The notes beneath the pieces were generated by a model, which worked only from the letters and a program-made list of their open reading frames with translations, did not search any database and had not been told where the DNA came from. From Flavobacteriaceae bacterium (GTDB lineage Bacteria > Bacteroidota > Bacteroidia > Flavobacteriales > Flavobacteriaceae), in assembly GCA_002694465.1 (NCBI GenBank), contig NZMG01000035.1:1-64000 (forward strand): a DNA stretch of 64,000 nt. Reading direction: 5' to 3'. This document shows, piece after piece, positions 36,441 to 46,072 of the stretch; within the stretch, counting starts at the first letter, position 1; every line of letters begins with the position of its first letter. The position numbers were made by a program, and so were the translations under genes.

Positions 36441-37292
36441 ATGAAGAATCTTCTTTGGTTGTCCATATTGGTGGTTACAGTGACCTCTTGCGATTATTTT
36501 AAGCAAGAAGTGTCGGGAAATCCTGTAGCCAGGGTAAACCAATCGTATTTATATAAAGCAGATTTAAATGACCTATTTTCTGAAACTTCACAACTAGAAG
36601 ATAGTGCGCAATTGGTAAATAATTATATTAACAGGTGGGCAACACAGCAATTGTTAATAGATAGGGCGAAAGTAAATCTCACCCAAGAACAACTTGATGA
36701 GTTTGAACACTTGGTAAATCAATATAAAATAGATTTGTACACACAGGCCTATAAAAACAATATTGTGTCTCGAGAACTCGATAGTTTAGTTAGTAAGCCT
36801 GAATTGCTTACTTTTTACGAGCTTAATAAAGAGAATTTTAAACTTAACGACCCTTTATTGAAGCTGCGCTATGTTCATGTGGGAAATAATTTTTCGAAAT
36901 TAAATTCTCTGGCTGAAAAGCTAAAGCGATTCAATAAAGAAGACAAGAAAGAGCTAATGGAGATGAATATTCAGTTTAAATCGTATAACCTAAACGATTC
37001 TACATGGATAAAAAGAGATAGGTTACTTGAGAGTCTTCCTATTCTAGCAACTCAATCCCAAGTGTTAAAAAAATCCAATTTTGCTCAATTACAAGACTCA
37101 TTAGGAGTATATTTACTGCAAATTGAAGATTTTCTGGATAGAAATGATACTGCGCCGCTTCAACATGTTGAAAACACTATCATTCAGATAATTTTAAATC
37201 AAAGAAAGCAAGAGCTAATTAAAAAACTTGAAAAGGACATTACCAAAGATGCAATTAAAAATAAAACGTTTGAAATATATCCCCAACAGTAA
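36441..37292 (+). CDS. SurA-like lipoprotein without a recognisable parvulin site
   Basis: A 283-residue protein with a lipobox VTSC (Cys17) and a SurA_N-like helical region (ARVNQSYLYKADLNDLF, then NRWATQQLLIDRAKVNLTQEQLDEF). The region where a parvulin domain should follow is degenerate: there is no FGYHI strand. It probably acts as a chaperone only, or scaffolds the flanking isomerases. It starts immediately after the upstream stop and overlaps the next gene by 44 bp. Confidence 0.78.
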   Translation: MKNLLWLSILVVTVTSCDYFKQEVSGNPVARVNQSYLYKADLNDLFSETSQLEDSAQLVNNYINRWATQQLLIDRAKVNLTQEQLDEFEHLVNQYKIDLYTQAYKNNIVSRELDSLVSKPELLTFYELNKENFKLNDPLLKLRYVHVGNNFSKLNSLAEKLKRFNKEDKKELMEMNIQFKSYNLNDSTWIKRDRLLESLPILATQSQVLKKSNFAQLQDSLGVYLLQIEDFLDRNDTAPLQHVENTIIQIILNQRKQELIKKLEKDITKDAIKNKTFEIYPQQ

Positions 37293-38712
37293 ATTCGGTT
37301 TACTACTTGTATTCCTTTCATTTCTTTCGCTTCAAGCGCAAGAAGTTGTCATTGATAGCACCAATGTTATAAAAGAAGAAATCGGTGTTAAACCTAAAGT
37401 GAATGATACGGTTAAACCATTTACGCGTTTTAAAGCAGAAGGTGTTTCTGCTGTAATTGGAGAATACGTTGTGCTGGATAGCGATATCGATAAAGGATAT
37501 TTGGAATTACAGCAACAAGGGATTTCTATAGAAGATGTTACGCGTTGCCAACTATTAGGAAAACTAATGGAAGATAAACTGTATGCACACCATGCGAAAG
37601 TAGATAGTTTGATTGTGTCTGATGATGAAGTGAATCAAACACTCGATCAACAATTGGCGTATATCATTAATCAATTTGGTGGTGACGAAGATAAAGTAGC
37701 ACAATTTTATAAAAAGGAGAGCATTCAGGAACTACGAGACGAACTTTTTAGTACGAACAAAACCATTATGTTAGGTAATAGAATGCAACAAAAGGTAGTG
37801 GAGGATGTTGAGGTGACACCAGAAGAAGTTCGCCAGTTTTTCTTTTCCATTCCTGAAGATGACAGACCTATTTTTAGTGCCGAAGTGGAGGTGGCTCAAA
37901 TTGTTATAGAACCCGAAATAACCGAAGCTGCAAAAAAGAAAGTAATCGATAAGCTTAATGAGTTTAGGAGAGATATTGTGGAAAACGGTTCCAGTTTTGC
38001 AACCAAAGCGGTGCTATATTCCAAAGATCAATCTGCTTCTCGTGGAGGACTTATTGAAGGAATTAAAAAGAATTCTCCTTATGCCAAGGAATTTAAAGAC
38101 GTTGCCTTTTCATTATTAGAGGGCGAAGTAAGTGAGCCTTTTGAAACCGAATTTGGTTTCCATATTGTAACCGTGGATAAAGTACGAGGACAAGAAATAG
38201 ATGTGCGTCATATTATTCTTTTTCCAGATGTGTCGCAAGATGTTATTGATAAGGCTAGAGCAAAAATAGATTCTATCCGGGCAGAAATTGTAGCTGGCAA
38301 TCTAGAATTCGCTGAAGCCGCTAGAAAGTTTTCAAATGAAAAGGAAACAAAAAATAATGGAGGTCAGCTTGTAAATCCAGTGTCCTTTGATACGCGATTC
38401 GATTTAACTAAAATGGATCCCACGCTAAGTGCTCAAGTTTACAATCTTGAAGAAGGGGAAGTTTCCAAAGTATTTACCGATAGAGACTATACAGGAAAGA
38501 GTAAATTTAAGATTTTAACGGTGACAAAGAAATATGCCGAACATCCAGCCGATTATAGTAAAGACTATGAAAAAATTAAGGAACTGGCGTTAAAAGAAAA
38601 ACAAATTCGAGCCATTGAAAAGTGGCAGGATAAAAAAATAAAAGAAACCTACATTAACGTTAATAGAGATTATTACGATTGCCAATTTTCTAGTAATTGG
38701 CTTAATAACTAA
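37249..38712 (+). CDS. SurA-type periplasmic peptidyl-prolyl isomerase
   Basis: A 487-residue protein with a signal peptide ending LSLQAQE (about residue 30), a SurA_N chaperone module (about 60-190), a first parvulin domain with FGFHIVTVD (about 210-315), and a second, more divergent one beginning VRHIILFPDV. ATG 37249 is preferred to the track's TTG 37228. The reading frame begins 44 bp inside the previous gene. Located in the operon of chaperones ending in moxR. Confidence 0.9.
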   Translation: MQLKIKRLKYIPNSKFGLLLVFLSFLSLQAQEVVIDSTNVIKEEIGVKPKVNDTVKPFTRFKAEGVSAVIGEYVVLDSDIDKGYLELQQQGISIEDVTRCQLLGKLMEDKLYAHHAKVDSLIVSDDEVNQTLDQQLAYIINQFGGDEDKVAQFYKKESIQELRDELFSTNKTIMLGNRMQQKVVEDVEVTPEEVRQFFFSIPEDDRPIFSAEVEVAQIVIEPEITEAAKKKVIDKLNEFRRDIVENGSSFATKAVLYSKDQSASRGGLIEGIKKNSPYAKEFKDVAFSLLEGEVSEPFETEFGFHIVTVDKVRGQEIDVRHIILFPDVSQDVIDKARAKIDSIRAEIVAGNLEFAEAARKFSNEKETKNNGGQLVNPVSFDTRFDLTKMDPTLSAQVYNLEEGEVSKVFTDRDYTGKSKFKILTVTKKYAEHPADYSKDYEKIKELALKEKQIRAIEKWQDKKIKETYINVNRDYYDCQFSSNWLNN

Positions 38713-38731
38713 CCCATAGAAAATAAAACCT

Positions 38732-39685
38732 ATGTCTGATGTTGCTGCTGTGGAACAGTTAGTTTCCAAATACAATGCATTAAAAACCGAAATCAAAAAA
38801 GTAATCGTTGGTCAAGACGAAGTGGTGGAGCAGGTATTGCTTTCCATTTTTTCTGGCGGACACGCGTTATTAATTGGTGTGCCAGGACTTGCCAAAACAC
38901 TTTTAGTAAATACGGTAGCAGAAGCATTAGGACTTAAGTTTAAGAGAATTCAGTTTACACCAGATTTAATGCCGAGTGATATTTTGGGTTCCGAAATTTT
39001 GGATAATAACCGCGAATTTAAATTCATTAAAGGGCCAATTTTCGCCAACATTATTTTGGCAGATGAGATTAACCGTACCCCGCCAAAAACACAGGCAGCA
39101 TTACTAGAAGCGATGCAGGAACGTGCTGTTACCGTTGCAGGACACCATTACAAACTGGATTTGCCTTATTTTGTATTGGCAACCCAAAACCCTATTGAGC
39201 AAGAAGGAACTTATCCATTACCAGAAGCACAGTTAGACCGATTTATGTTTGCTATTAACCTCGATTACCCTTCTTTTTCTGAAGAAGTAGAAGTGGTTAA
39301 GGCCACCACTGCTGATAATGATTACCAAGTAAATCCTTTATTTACTGCCGAAGAAATTATAAAATATCAGCATTTAATACGAAGAATCCCTGTAGCAGAT
39401 AACGTAATTGAATATGCGGTTACTCTTGTGGGAAAAACACGCCCCAAGAGTGATGCTGCCCCACAAATGGTAAAAGATTATATCGATTGGGGAGCAGGGC
39501 CACGTGCCTCGCAAAACCTTATTTTGGCAGCCAAGGCGAACGCTGCATTACACGGAAAGTTTTCGCCAGATATCGAAGATGTGCAAAAAGCAGCCATTGG
39601 TGTGCTTCGTCATCGTCTTATCAAAAATTACAAAGCCGAAGCCGAAGGCCTAACTATTGAAGGGATTATTCAAGGATTGTATTAA
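38732..39685 (+). CDS. MoxR-family AAA+ ATPase
   Basis: A 317-residue AAA+ chaperone: Walker A GVPGLAKT, Walker B IILADEINRTPPKTQAALLEAMQE, sensor 1 ATQNPIEQEGTYPLPEAQLDRF. MoxR ATPases work with von Willebrand factor A (VWA) and DUF58 proteins to activate or assemble enzymes; these partner genes are not next to it here. It follows the SurA-like gene by 19 bp, so it is the last gene of the chaperone operon. The substrate is unknown. Confidence 0.95.
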   Translation: MSDVAAVEQLVSKYNALKTEIKKVIVGQDEVVEQVLLSIFSGGHALLIGVPGLAKTLLVNTVAEALGLKFKRIQFTPDLMPSDILGSEILDNNREFKFIKGPIFANIILADEINRTPPKTQAALLEAMQERAVTVAGHHYKLDLPYFVLATQNPIEQEGTYPLPEAQLDRFMFAINLDYPSFSEEVEVVKATTADNDYQVNPLFTAEEIIKYQHLIRRIPVADNVIEYAVTLVGKTRPKSDAAPQMVKDYIDWGAGPRASQNLILAAKANAALHGKFSPDIEDVQKAAIGVLRHRLIKNYKAEAEGLTIEGIIQGLY

Positions 39686-39735
39686 TTTCCTTTAGCCATT
39701 TTCAGTATATTCGTTAAAACTGAAATGACTTCCTC

Positions 39736-40884
39736 TTGAAAATAGACTATTCCAAACGAATATTTGGACTCGATATCATGCGAACTATCGCCATATTATT
39801 TGTGGTGTGTTCTCACGCATTATGGGTTTTCCCAGATACGGAAGGCTCATTCTATTCATTATTGAGGCTAGCAGGAGTAATGGGAGTAGAAATATTTTTT
39901 GTGTTAAGTGGGTTTCTTATAGGAAGGATCCTTTTCAGAATATTTACCAACGAACATTTTAAACCTTCACACTTATTTTACTTTCTTATTAGGCGCTGGT
40001 TTAGAACACTTCCCAATTACTACCTCATTTTGGTACTCAATATATTTGTGGTGTTTTATTTGGGAAGAGAACTCCCAGAAACTCTATGGATGTATTTTGG
40101 TTTTATTCAAAATACCACCTTTGGCATGGACATTTTTTTTACAGAATCGTGGAGTCTACCCATTGAAGAATTTGCCTATATATTAGGTCCGATACTATTG
40201 TATTTACTAGCGCTTCCTAAATTTAAAATTTCTAGAAAAACCATCTTCCTCTTCGTAACGCTCTTTATAATTTTGTTCTTTCTTGCAACCAAATTTATCT
40301 ATAATAATACCCACGGAGCCTCTTCCTTAGAATTCTGGAATATCAATTTAAAAGCGGTTGTGCTTTATAGAATTGATGCTATTTATTATGGGGTATTAGC
40401 GGCGTTTATTTCTTTGTCATTTCCTAAAAGCTGGAATTCATTTAAAAGCTTTTTCCTCTTTTTGTCCCTTTTCTTATTTGCTGGAATGCACGTTATCATA
40501 GGACAGTTGGGAATGAACTCAGAAACCACCCCACTTTTTTTGAATGTTTTTTACTTGCCGATTTGCTCTATTTTTATCGCGTTTTCGTTACCCGTTTTGT
40601 CGAATATAAAATCAGCTTCAGCCCTTATTTTAAAACCCATTACGTTTATCAGTATCATTTCCTATTCTATGTATTTACTGCATTACTCGATCATTCTTCA
40701 GTTAATGCATTTTATTCTTGAAATGGATGAGAATACCATGTGGTATAAACTCGTTTTTTCAATAGGATATCTAATTATTACCATCGTGCTTTCGTATGGG
40801 TTATATCGTTTTTATGAAAAACCGCTTATGGATATACGAGATAAACCCTTTTTTAAGAATTTAACGGCTAAGTCAAAATTGTGA
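39736..40884 (+). CDS. OafA/YrhL-type acyltransferase
   Basis: A 382-residue membrane protein with about ten helices and the acyltransferase 3 fold: RIFGLDIMRTIAILFVVCSHALW with the catalytic-type histidine, GVEIFFVLSGFLIG, and the EP-type motif FYEKPL near the end. It should acylate an envelope sugar or glycan. The start is probably TTG 39736, because the conserved RIFGLDIMR lies upstream of the first in-frame ATG (39778). It is a single gene, 50 bp after moxR. Confidence 0.85.
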   Translation: MKIDYSKRIFGLDIMRTIAILFVVCSHALWVFPDTEGSFYSLLRLAGVMGVEIFFVLSGFLIGRILFRIFTNEHFKPSHLFYFLIRRWFRTLPNYYLILVLNIFVVFYLGRELPETLWMYFGFIQNTTFGMDIFFTESWSLPIEEFAYILGPILLYLLALPKFKISRKTIFLFVTLFIILFFLATKFIYNNTHGASSLEFWNINLKAVVLYRIDAIYYGVLAAFISLSFPKSWNSFKSFFLFLSLFLFAGMHVIIGQLGMNSETTPLFLNVFYLPICSIFIAFSLPVLSNIKSASALILKPITFISIISYSMYLLHYSIILQLMHFILEMDENTMWYKLVFSIGYLIITIVLSYGLYRFYEKPLMDIRDKPFFKNLTAKSKL

Positions 40885-41013
40885 ATTTGATAAAATTCAT
40901 ATATAATATTTATCTATTATCTAAAAATAATCACTAAATATTGCTATTTATTGAATTATAATCATCAAACAATCGATTTTGTTGTATTATTTTTAAAGTA
41001 TTAGTAATTTTTG

Positions 41014-41021
41014 TAAATTTG
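41014..41021 (+). promoter_or_regulatory. TAnnTTTG promoter element for aconitase
   Basis: TAAATTTG, 27 bp before ATG 41049. The ORF track start (TTG 41019) lies in this box, so it is not the translation start. Confidence 0.7.
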
Positions 41022-41048
41022 CGGGACTTCAAAAAAACGACTAAACCT

Positions 41049-43319
41049 ATGGCATTTGACATCGATATGATTAAAGAGGTGTATTCCAAATTCCCTCAAC
41101 GTGTAAATAAAGCGCGCGAAATTGTTGGAAAACCTTTAACCCTTTCAGAAAAAATATTATACAGTCATCTTTGGGATGGAAATCCTTCCAAAGTCTATCG
41201 ACGTGGTAAAGATTACGTTGATTTTGCGCCCGATAGAATTGCGTGTCAAGATGCTACAGCACAAATGGCGTTGCTTCAGTTTATGCAAGCAGGGAAGCCA
41301 AAAGTTGCCGTGCCTACCACGGTACATTGTGATCACTTAATTCAGGCAAAATCTGGAGCAGCACAAGATCTAAAATCGGCCTTGTCTTCTAGTAACGAAG
41401 TGTTTCATTTTCTTGAATCTGTTTCCGATAAATACGGAATAGGATTCTGGAAACCAGGTGCTGGGATTATTCACCAAGTAGTGTTAGAAAATTATGCCTT
41501 CCCTGGCGGAATGATGATTGGTACCGATTCGCATACCGTAAATGCTGGCGGATTGGGAATGGTTGCCATTGGAGTTGGAGGTGCTGATGCGGTAGATGTG
41601 ATGGCCGGAATGGCTTGGGAATTAAAATTCCCGAAACTTATTGGAGTGCGTTTAACCGGAAAACTTTCAGGTTGGACCGCACCTAAAGATGTGATTTTAA
41701 AAGTAGCCGAAATTCTTACCGTAAAAGGTGGAACTGGGGCCATTGTAGAATATTTTGGGCCTGGGGCACAGTCAATGTCGTGTACAGGAAAAGGAACCAT
41801 TTGTAATATGGGTGCCGAAATTGGTGCGACGACTTCTACCTTTGGATACGACGAATCTATGGATCGTTACTTACGTGCGACCGATAGACCCGATGTCGCT
41901 GATGAAGCCAATAAAATTAAAGAATACTTAACGGCAGATCCAGAGGTGTATGCTAATCCAGAGCAATACTTCGACCAAGTAATCGATATTAATTTAGATG
42001 AATTAATGCCGTTACTAAACGGTCCTTTTACTCCCGATTTAGCCACACCCGTAGGAACGATGCACGATAAAGCCATTAAAAATGATTGGCCGTTAAAAGT
42101 GGAGTGGGGATTAATTGGTTCGTGTACCAACTCTTCGTATGAAGATCTTTCTAGAGCGGCGTCTATCGCACAACAGGCTCTAGATAAAAAACTAAAAACC
42201 AAAGCCGAATTCGGGATTAACCCAGGATCGGAGCAAGTTCGTTATACGGCAGAACGTGACGGTATCCTTCAGGTGTTTGAAAAGTTGGATGCTAAGATAT
42301 TCACGAATGCGTGTGGACCTTGTATTGGACAGTGGGCACGATATGAAGATCCGAAAAATGCTCCTAAAAACTCCATCGTACACTCGTTTAACCGAAACTT
42401 TGCAAAGCGAGCCGATGGAAACCCAAATACCCATGCGTTTGTGGCATCGCCCGAAATTACAGCTGCGATAGCCATTGCAGGGCGTTTGGATTTTAACCCA
42501 ATGACCGACAAGTTAATTAACGAAGATGGAGAAGAAGTGATGTTGGACGAACCAACAGGATGGGAATTACCTCCAAAAGGCTTTGAAGTAAAAGACAATG
42601 GGTATTTAGAACCTGTCGAAGACGGAAGTGGTGTGGTAGTAAAAGTGGATACTTCTTCGGAAAGATTACAACTGCTAGAGCCGTTTGTACCGATTCAAGA
42701 TGCGGAATTACAAGGCGTAAAACTATTGATAAAAGCCTTTGGAAAATGTACTACAGACCATATCTCGATGGCGGGACCTTGGTTACGTTTTAGAGGACAT
42801 TTGGATAATATTTCCAACAACACGCTTATTGGAGCGGTGAATGCCTTTAATAAGAAAACCAACTTTGTGAAAAGTCAGTTGGATGGAGAATATGGCGGTG
42901 TGCCAGATACACAAAGAGCCTACAAAGCACAAGGCATTAAAACCATTGTGGTAGGAGACCACAACTATGGTGAAGGTTCTTCTAGAGAGCACGCGGCTAT
43001 GCAGCCACGTTTCTTAGGAGTAGCTGCCGTATTGGTAAAATCCTTTGCGCGTATTCACGAAACCAACTTAAAAAAGCAAGGAATGTTGGGTTTAACTTTT
43101 GCCAATGAAAATGATTACGACTTAATACAAGAAGACGATACCTTTAACTTTGTAGATATCGCCAATTTTGCTCCCGATACACCATTAACCATTGAAGTGG
43201 TACACAAAGACGGAAGCAAGGATATAATTAAAGCCAATCATACCTATAACAAAGCACAAATTGATTGGTATCGAGAGGGCTCTGCTTTAAACTTGATTAA
43301 AAAGCAAAATGCTAAATAA
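41049..43319 (+). CDS. aconitate hydratase (mitochondrial-type)
   Basis: A 756-residue iron-sulfur TCA-cycle enzyme that interconverts citrate and isocitrate. The [4Fe-4S] cysteines lie in SCTNSSYE and [10 protein letters not shown]; other aconitase motifs are [13 protein letters not shown] and [11 protein letters not shown]. It has the AcnA/mitochondrial layout with no N-terminal targeting extension. It begins [12 protein letters not shown] at ATG 41049. It is monocistronic, with a promoter and terminator on either side. Confidence 0.97.
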   Translation: MAFDIDMIKEVYSKFPQRVNKAREIVGKPLTLSEKILYSHLWDGNPSKVYRRGKDYVDFAPDRIACQDATAQMALLQFMQAGKPKVAVPTTVHCDHLIQAKSGAAQDLKSALSSSNEVFHFLESVSDKYGIGFWKPGAGIIHQVVLENYAFPGGMMIGTDSHTVNAGGLGMVAIGVGGADAVDVMAGMAWELKFPKLIGVRLTGKLSGWTAPKDVILKVAEILTVKGGTGAIVEYFGPGAQSMSCTGKGTICNMGAEIGATTSTFGYDESMDRYLRATDRPDVADEANKIKEYLTADPEVYANPEQYFDQVIDINLDELMPLLNGPFTPDLATPVGTMHDKAIKNDWPLKVEWGLIGSCTNSSYEDLSRAASIAQQALDKKLKTKAEFGINPGSEQVRYTAERDGILQVFEKLDAKIFTNACGPCIGQWARYEDPKNAPKNSIVHSFNRNFAKRADGNPNTHAFVASPEITAAIAIAGRLDFNPMTDKLINEDGEEVMLDEPTGWELPPKGFEVKDNGYLEPVEDGSGVVVKVDTSSERLQLLEPFVPIQDAELQGVKLLIKAFGKCTTDHISMAGPWLRFRGHLDNISNNTLIGAVNAFNKKTNFVKSQLDGEYGGVPDTQRAYKAQGIKTIVVGDHNYGEGSSREHAAMQPRFLGVAAVLVKSFARIHETNLKKQGMLGLTFANENDYDLIQEDDTFNFVDIANFAPDTPLTIEVVHKDGSKDIIKANHTYNKAQIDWYREGSALNLIKKQNAK

Positions 43320-43323
43320 ATAG

Positions 43324-43349
43324 AAAGCCCCAGATTGGGGCTTTTTTTT
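43324..43349 (+). terminator. aconitase terminator
   Basis: An 8-bp stem AAAGCCCC/GGGGCTTT with a 5-nt loop and a T run, 4 bp after the aconitase stop. Confidence 0.88.
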
Positions 43350-43400
43350 GTAAGAATTGTGAACGATTTTATATGTTATATACGGGTGTTGTGCAAAGTT

Positions 43401-44024
43401 TCACTCAATTTTATATACCAAATCATTCAAATATTCACCTTTTAACGGTTCCGCATTGTATTTAATGTTGTTAAAAATAATCATATCACCTTTTTCAAGT
43501 TGAGATAAAAGTTTCTTTATATCCTCTGTAAACGGATTTTTTTGATTTATAAACTTATTGATTTTTGTTCCATTTATAATGGTTAAATCGTAGATTAAGT
43601 ATGAATCATCAACATTCCAGCATACTAATGCGTCATTTTCTGTTCGTAAACCAGAAGAAAGCACTACAATTTGTTTCCTATCTAATTCTGTTCTATTTTC
43701 TCGGTTTAGTTTGACATTTGGAATCGGGAATTTCTCAACTCTGACCTTTATTGTGTCAGATAGGTTTGAAATTTGATGGTGAACAATAATATCTATATAT
43801 CCGATCTTTTCCGTAATAATACTATACTTTCCCAAACCTTGTTTAGTAATAGTTGCATCTTTTGATGATAATTTAATATCATTCAAATTTTCACAATAGT
43901 TAATGTCGAGAGGATTTGGTATGTGAGAAAATATATAGTCAGTAACTGGAAATTTAATATGATAGTCTTGAGAAAAACAAAAGAAATGTATTATTGAAAA
44001 AATTGTTGCTAAAAAGTATTTCAT
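43401..44024 (-). CDS. secreted orphan protein resembling the GldM C-terminal half
   Basis: A 207-residue protein from ATG 44024 with a signal peptide ending HFFCFSQ. The body resembles the last two domains of GldM: IPNPLDINYCENLNDIKLSS and KVRVEKFPIPNVKL match the third domain, and KKLLSQLEKGDMIIFNNIKY with LNDLVYKIE matches the closing strands of the fourth. It lacks the N-terminal GldM membrane anchor, and no gldKLNO genes are near. It may interact with gliding or type IX secretion parts; this is inference. The track start (44087) is rejected because it precedes the signal peptide. Confidence 0.6.
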   Translation of the reverse strand: MKYFLATIFSIIHFFCFSQDYHIKFPVTDYIFSHIPNPLDINYCENLNDIKLSSKDATITKQGLGKYSIITEKIGYIDIIVHHQISNLSDTIKVRVEKFPIPNVKLNRENRTELDRKQIVVLSSGLRTENDALVCWNVDDSYLIYDLTIINGTKINKFINQKNPFTEDIKKLLSQLEKGDMIIFNNIKYNAEPLKGEYLNDLVYKIE

Positions 44025-44142
44025 TTTTCTTTTAAATTTTGCACAACTCGTTATATAATCTATTTTGTCGTTGATATACGGTAACATAGCCCTGCTATCG
44101 ACAGTTTTTTGTCGTCGTTATCCGTAAAGATATTTAAAACAA

Positions 44143-44958
44143 TCATTTGTTTTTAAGATATTGTTCCACTTTTTCTATATCCTCTCCCAATGTTAAATCA
44201 GGTACGTGTTCTTTTAATGGGATTGCTTTTACCAAAATTCCCGCTTTAACCATATGTAAAACAGCATTGGGTAATTCTTTTTCGTTTCGGGTAGGGTGTA
44301 AGGGACAATCTCTTAAATATGTATAGGAATCTTTGCCGTGTAATTTCCAGAGATTCATACTTACCCGTAAAACGCCCTGTGCATCTTTATAATTTTCAGA
44401 AGCTTCCACAGTGGGTTTTTCTATAATAGCTACCAAATACCCATCCTCATTTAAAACCACCAAGGCAAATGATAAAATCTTTTCTTGAGGGAATTGCAAG
44501 CCCTCTCTGTCATAACTAATAAACGCATTGGGTGTTGGCTCATCTCTTAACCATTGCAATGCCTTCACCGAATACAAATTATCGCTATTACATACCGTAA
44601 AAGCTTCCTCTTTCAATTCGGGGTATTGCTCCATGGTTTGGAAGAGGGCATCCGCAGTCCCCAAGGGTTTTACTCGGTCTTTGGGAATCTCCTGAGTAGC
44701 AAATACAATTTCGATTTCATCGAATCCCTTTAGATTTTTTATAAAACTCTTAAACGCTTCAGCATCTTTGCCCACCACCAAAATGATTTTTTGATAACCC
44801 GCTTCTTTTGCGTTGTTAAGCAAATACGTAAGCACGGGCGGTTTTCCTTTTCCCAAAGGCATCAAGGCTTTTCCTTTAAAATTTTTAGGGTCGTTTAAAG
44901 ACTTTTTCATTCGTGAGGAGGCGCCTGCGGCTAATATGATAAGGCTGTTATGCTTCAT
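44143..44958 (-). CDS. sugar nucleotidyltransferase-like protein
   Basis: A 271-residue GT-A-fold nucleotidyltransferase. The N-terminal motif LIILAAGASSRMKKS, the insertion KALMPLGKGKPPVLTYLL and a central TVCNSDNLYS (metal-binding DxD position replaced by SDN) fit sugar-1-phosphate nucleotidyltransferases. It overlaps the upstream GHMP kinase gene by 11 bp on the same strand, so it should act on the kinase's product: phosphorylation followed by activation to a nucleotide sugar. The exact sugar is unknown. Confidence 0.8.
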   Translation of the reverse strand: MKHNSLIILAAGASSRMKKSLNDPKNFKGKALMPLGKGKPPVLTYLLNNAKEAGYQKIILVVGKDAEAFKSFIKNLKGFDEIEIVFATQEIPKDRVKPLGTADALFQTMEQYPELKEEAFTVCNSDNLYSVKALQWLRDEPTPNAFISYDREGLQFPQEKILSFALVVLNEDGYLVAIIEKPTVEASENYKDAQGVLRVSMNLWKLHGKDSYTYLRDCPLHPTRNEKELPNAVLHMVKAGILVKAIPLKEHVPDLTLGEDIEKVEQYLKNK

Positions 44959-46072
44959 GAGTGACCAAACTTCCGTTAGAAATTGAAACAGGGTAGGCTG
45001 CTTTGGCTCCTGCTTGTAAAAAGGCTTGTATGATGGCTTCTTCCTTTTCTTTGGGTGCTAATACCACCGCACAACCGCCACCGCCAGAACCTACAATTTT
45101 TCCTCCGTAAGCACCTGCTCGTATAACAGCTTCTAGCATCGTGTCGATCTTGAGATGTGAGACCTGTAATTGCTCCTTTAAAATGGAGTGGTGTTGCGAC
45201 ATCAGTGTTCCCAAGAGCACTTCGTTGGGGGCGTCTTTTTGAAACTCTATCAATGCCTGATGCGTGATGAAATGGTTGGCAACAGCGGCATAAAAATAGG
45301 GTTGTAGTTCAGCTTCCAAAACGGTGTTGTAGTTAGAAATTTCTGAAAGTATCGCTTTTTCAATAGCAAAGGAGGGATGGTGTTGTGTTACTTTTTTAAT
45401 GGCTTTTTCGGCAAGTATGCGCGTGTTTTTAAGTGTCCCTATGGTTTCTTTCGAAATACCCGATTCAGCCAAAATAAGTCCCTTCATTTTGGAGCCCAAT
45501 GGCTGAAATTTAGATTTTTGACCTGTTTCCAAATAAATCGTATTTCCCAAGGCAATGGTATATTGATCCATTTTTCCGCCAGGGGAGTTGTGTTCTACTA
45601 CTTCGGCTTCGTAAGCTAATTGGGCTATCAATTCTGGAGTAATTTCTTCCGAAGCTCCAAAGGTTTTCAGAAGAAAGTGAATCCAACCTACATTCAGGGC
45701 CGAAGAACTGGAAACTCCTGCATTTATGGGAATATCACTAGTGATTGTGACAGTAAATCCTTCCGAAGGAATACATCCGTAGCGCTTCACCACCCTAAGT
45801 CCAGACAGTAAAAAATCGTGAGTACCTATAATTCCTTCGAAATCATCATTCAGTTGAATAATCCTAACTTCCTGAATATCGGGCATAGCGATTTCAAAAT
45901 AAGTTTTGCCATTTTTTCTGCCGTCAAAAGTCATATACTTATTGATAGCACAAGCAATAATCGGTAGTCCCAAATAGTCCTGATGATCTCCAAAAAGGCA
46001 GATTCGCGCTGGCGTTTGTACTTTGATATGATTAGGAATTTTATGCAAGATTAATAAGAATCTTTCATCCAA
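44948..46072 (-). CDS. GHMP-family sugar kinase
   Basis: A 374-residue small-molecule kinase. Motif 1 PARICLFGDHQDYLGLPI resembles galactokinase, motif 2 is INAGVSSSSAL, and motif 3 is GGKIVGSGGGGCAVVL. It lacks several galactokinase-specific residues (GEHTDYN is GDHQDYL), so it may phosphorylate another hexose or N-acetylhexosamine. The start is ATG 46072, inside the end of the GH109-like gene (22-bp overlap); TTG 46048 is an alternative. It sits between that gene and the nucleotidyltransferase, in one operon. Confidence 0.82.
   Translation of the reverse strand: MDERFLLILHKIPNHIKVQTPARICLFGDHQDYLGLPIIACAINKYMTFDGRKNGKTYFEIAMPDIQEVRIIQLNDDFEGIIGTHDFLLSGLRVVKRYGCIPSEGFTVTITSDIPINAGVSSSSALNVGWIHFLLKTFGASEEITPELIAQLAYEAEVVEHNSPGGKMDQYTIALGNTIYLETGQKSKFQPLGSKMKGLILAESGISKETIGTLKNTRILAEKAIKKVTQHHPSFAIEKAILSEISNYNTVLEAELQPYFYAAVANHFITHQALIEFQKDAPNEVLLGTLMSQHHSILKEQLQVSHLKIDTMLEAVIRAGAYGGKIVGSGGGGCAVVLAPKEKEEAIIQAFLQAGAKAAYPVSISNGSLVTHEA

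Noticed and set aside
42192-42598. Antisense ORFs across aconitase
   Set aside because: They are shadow frames of a strongly conserved gene, with no promoter or family resemblance.
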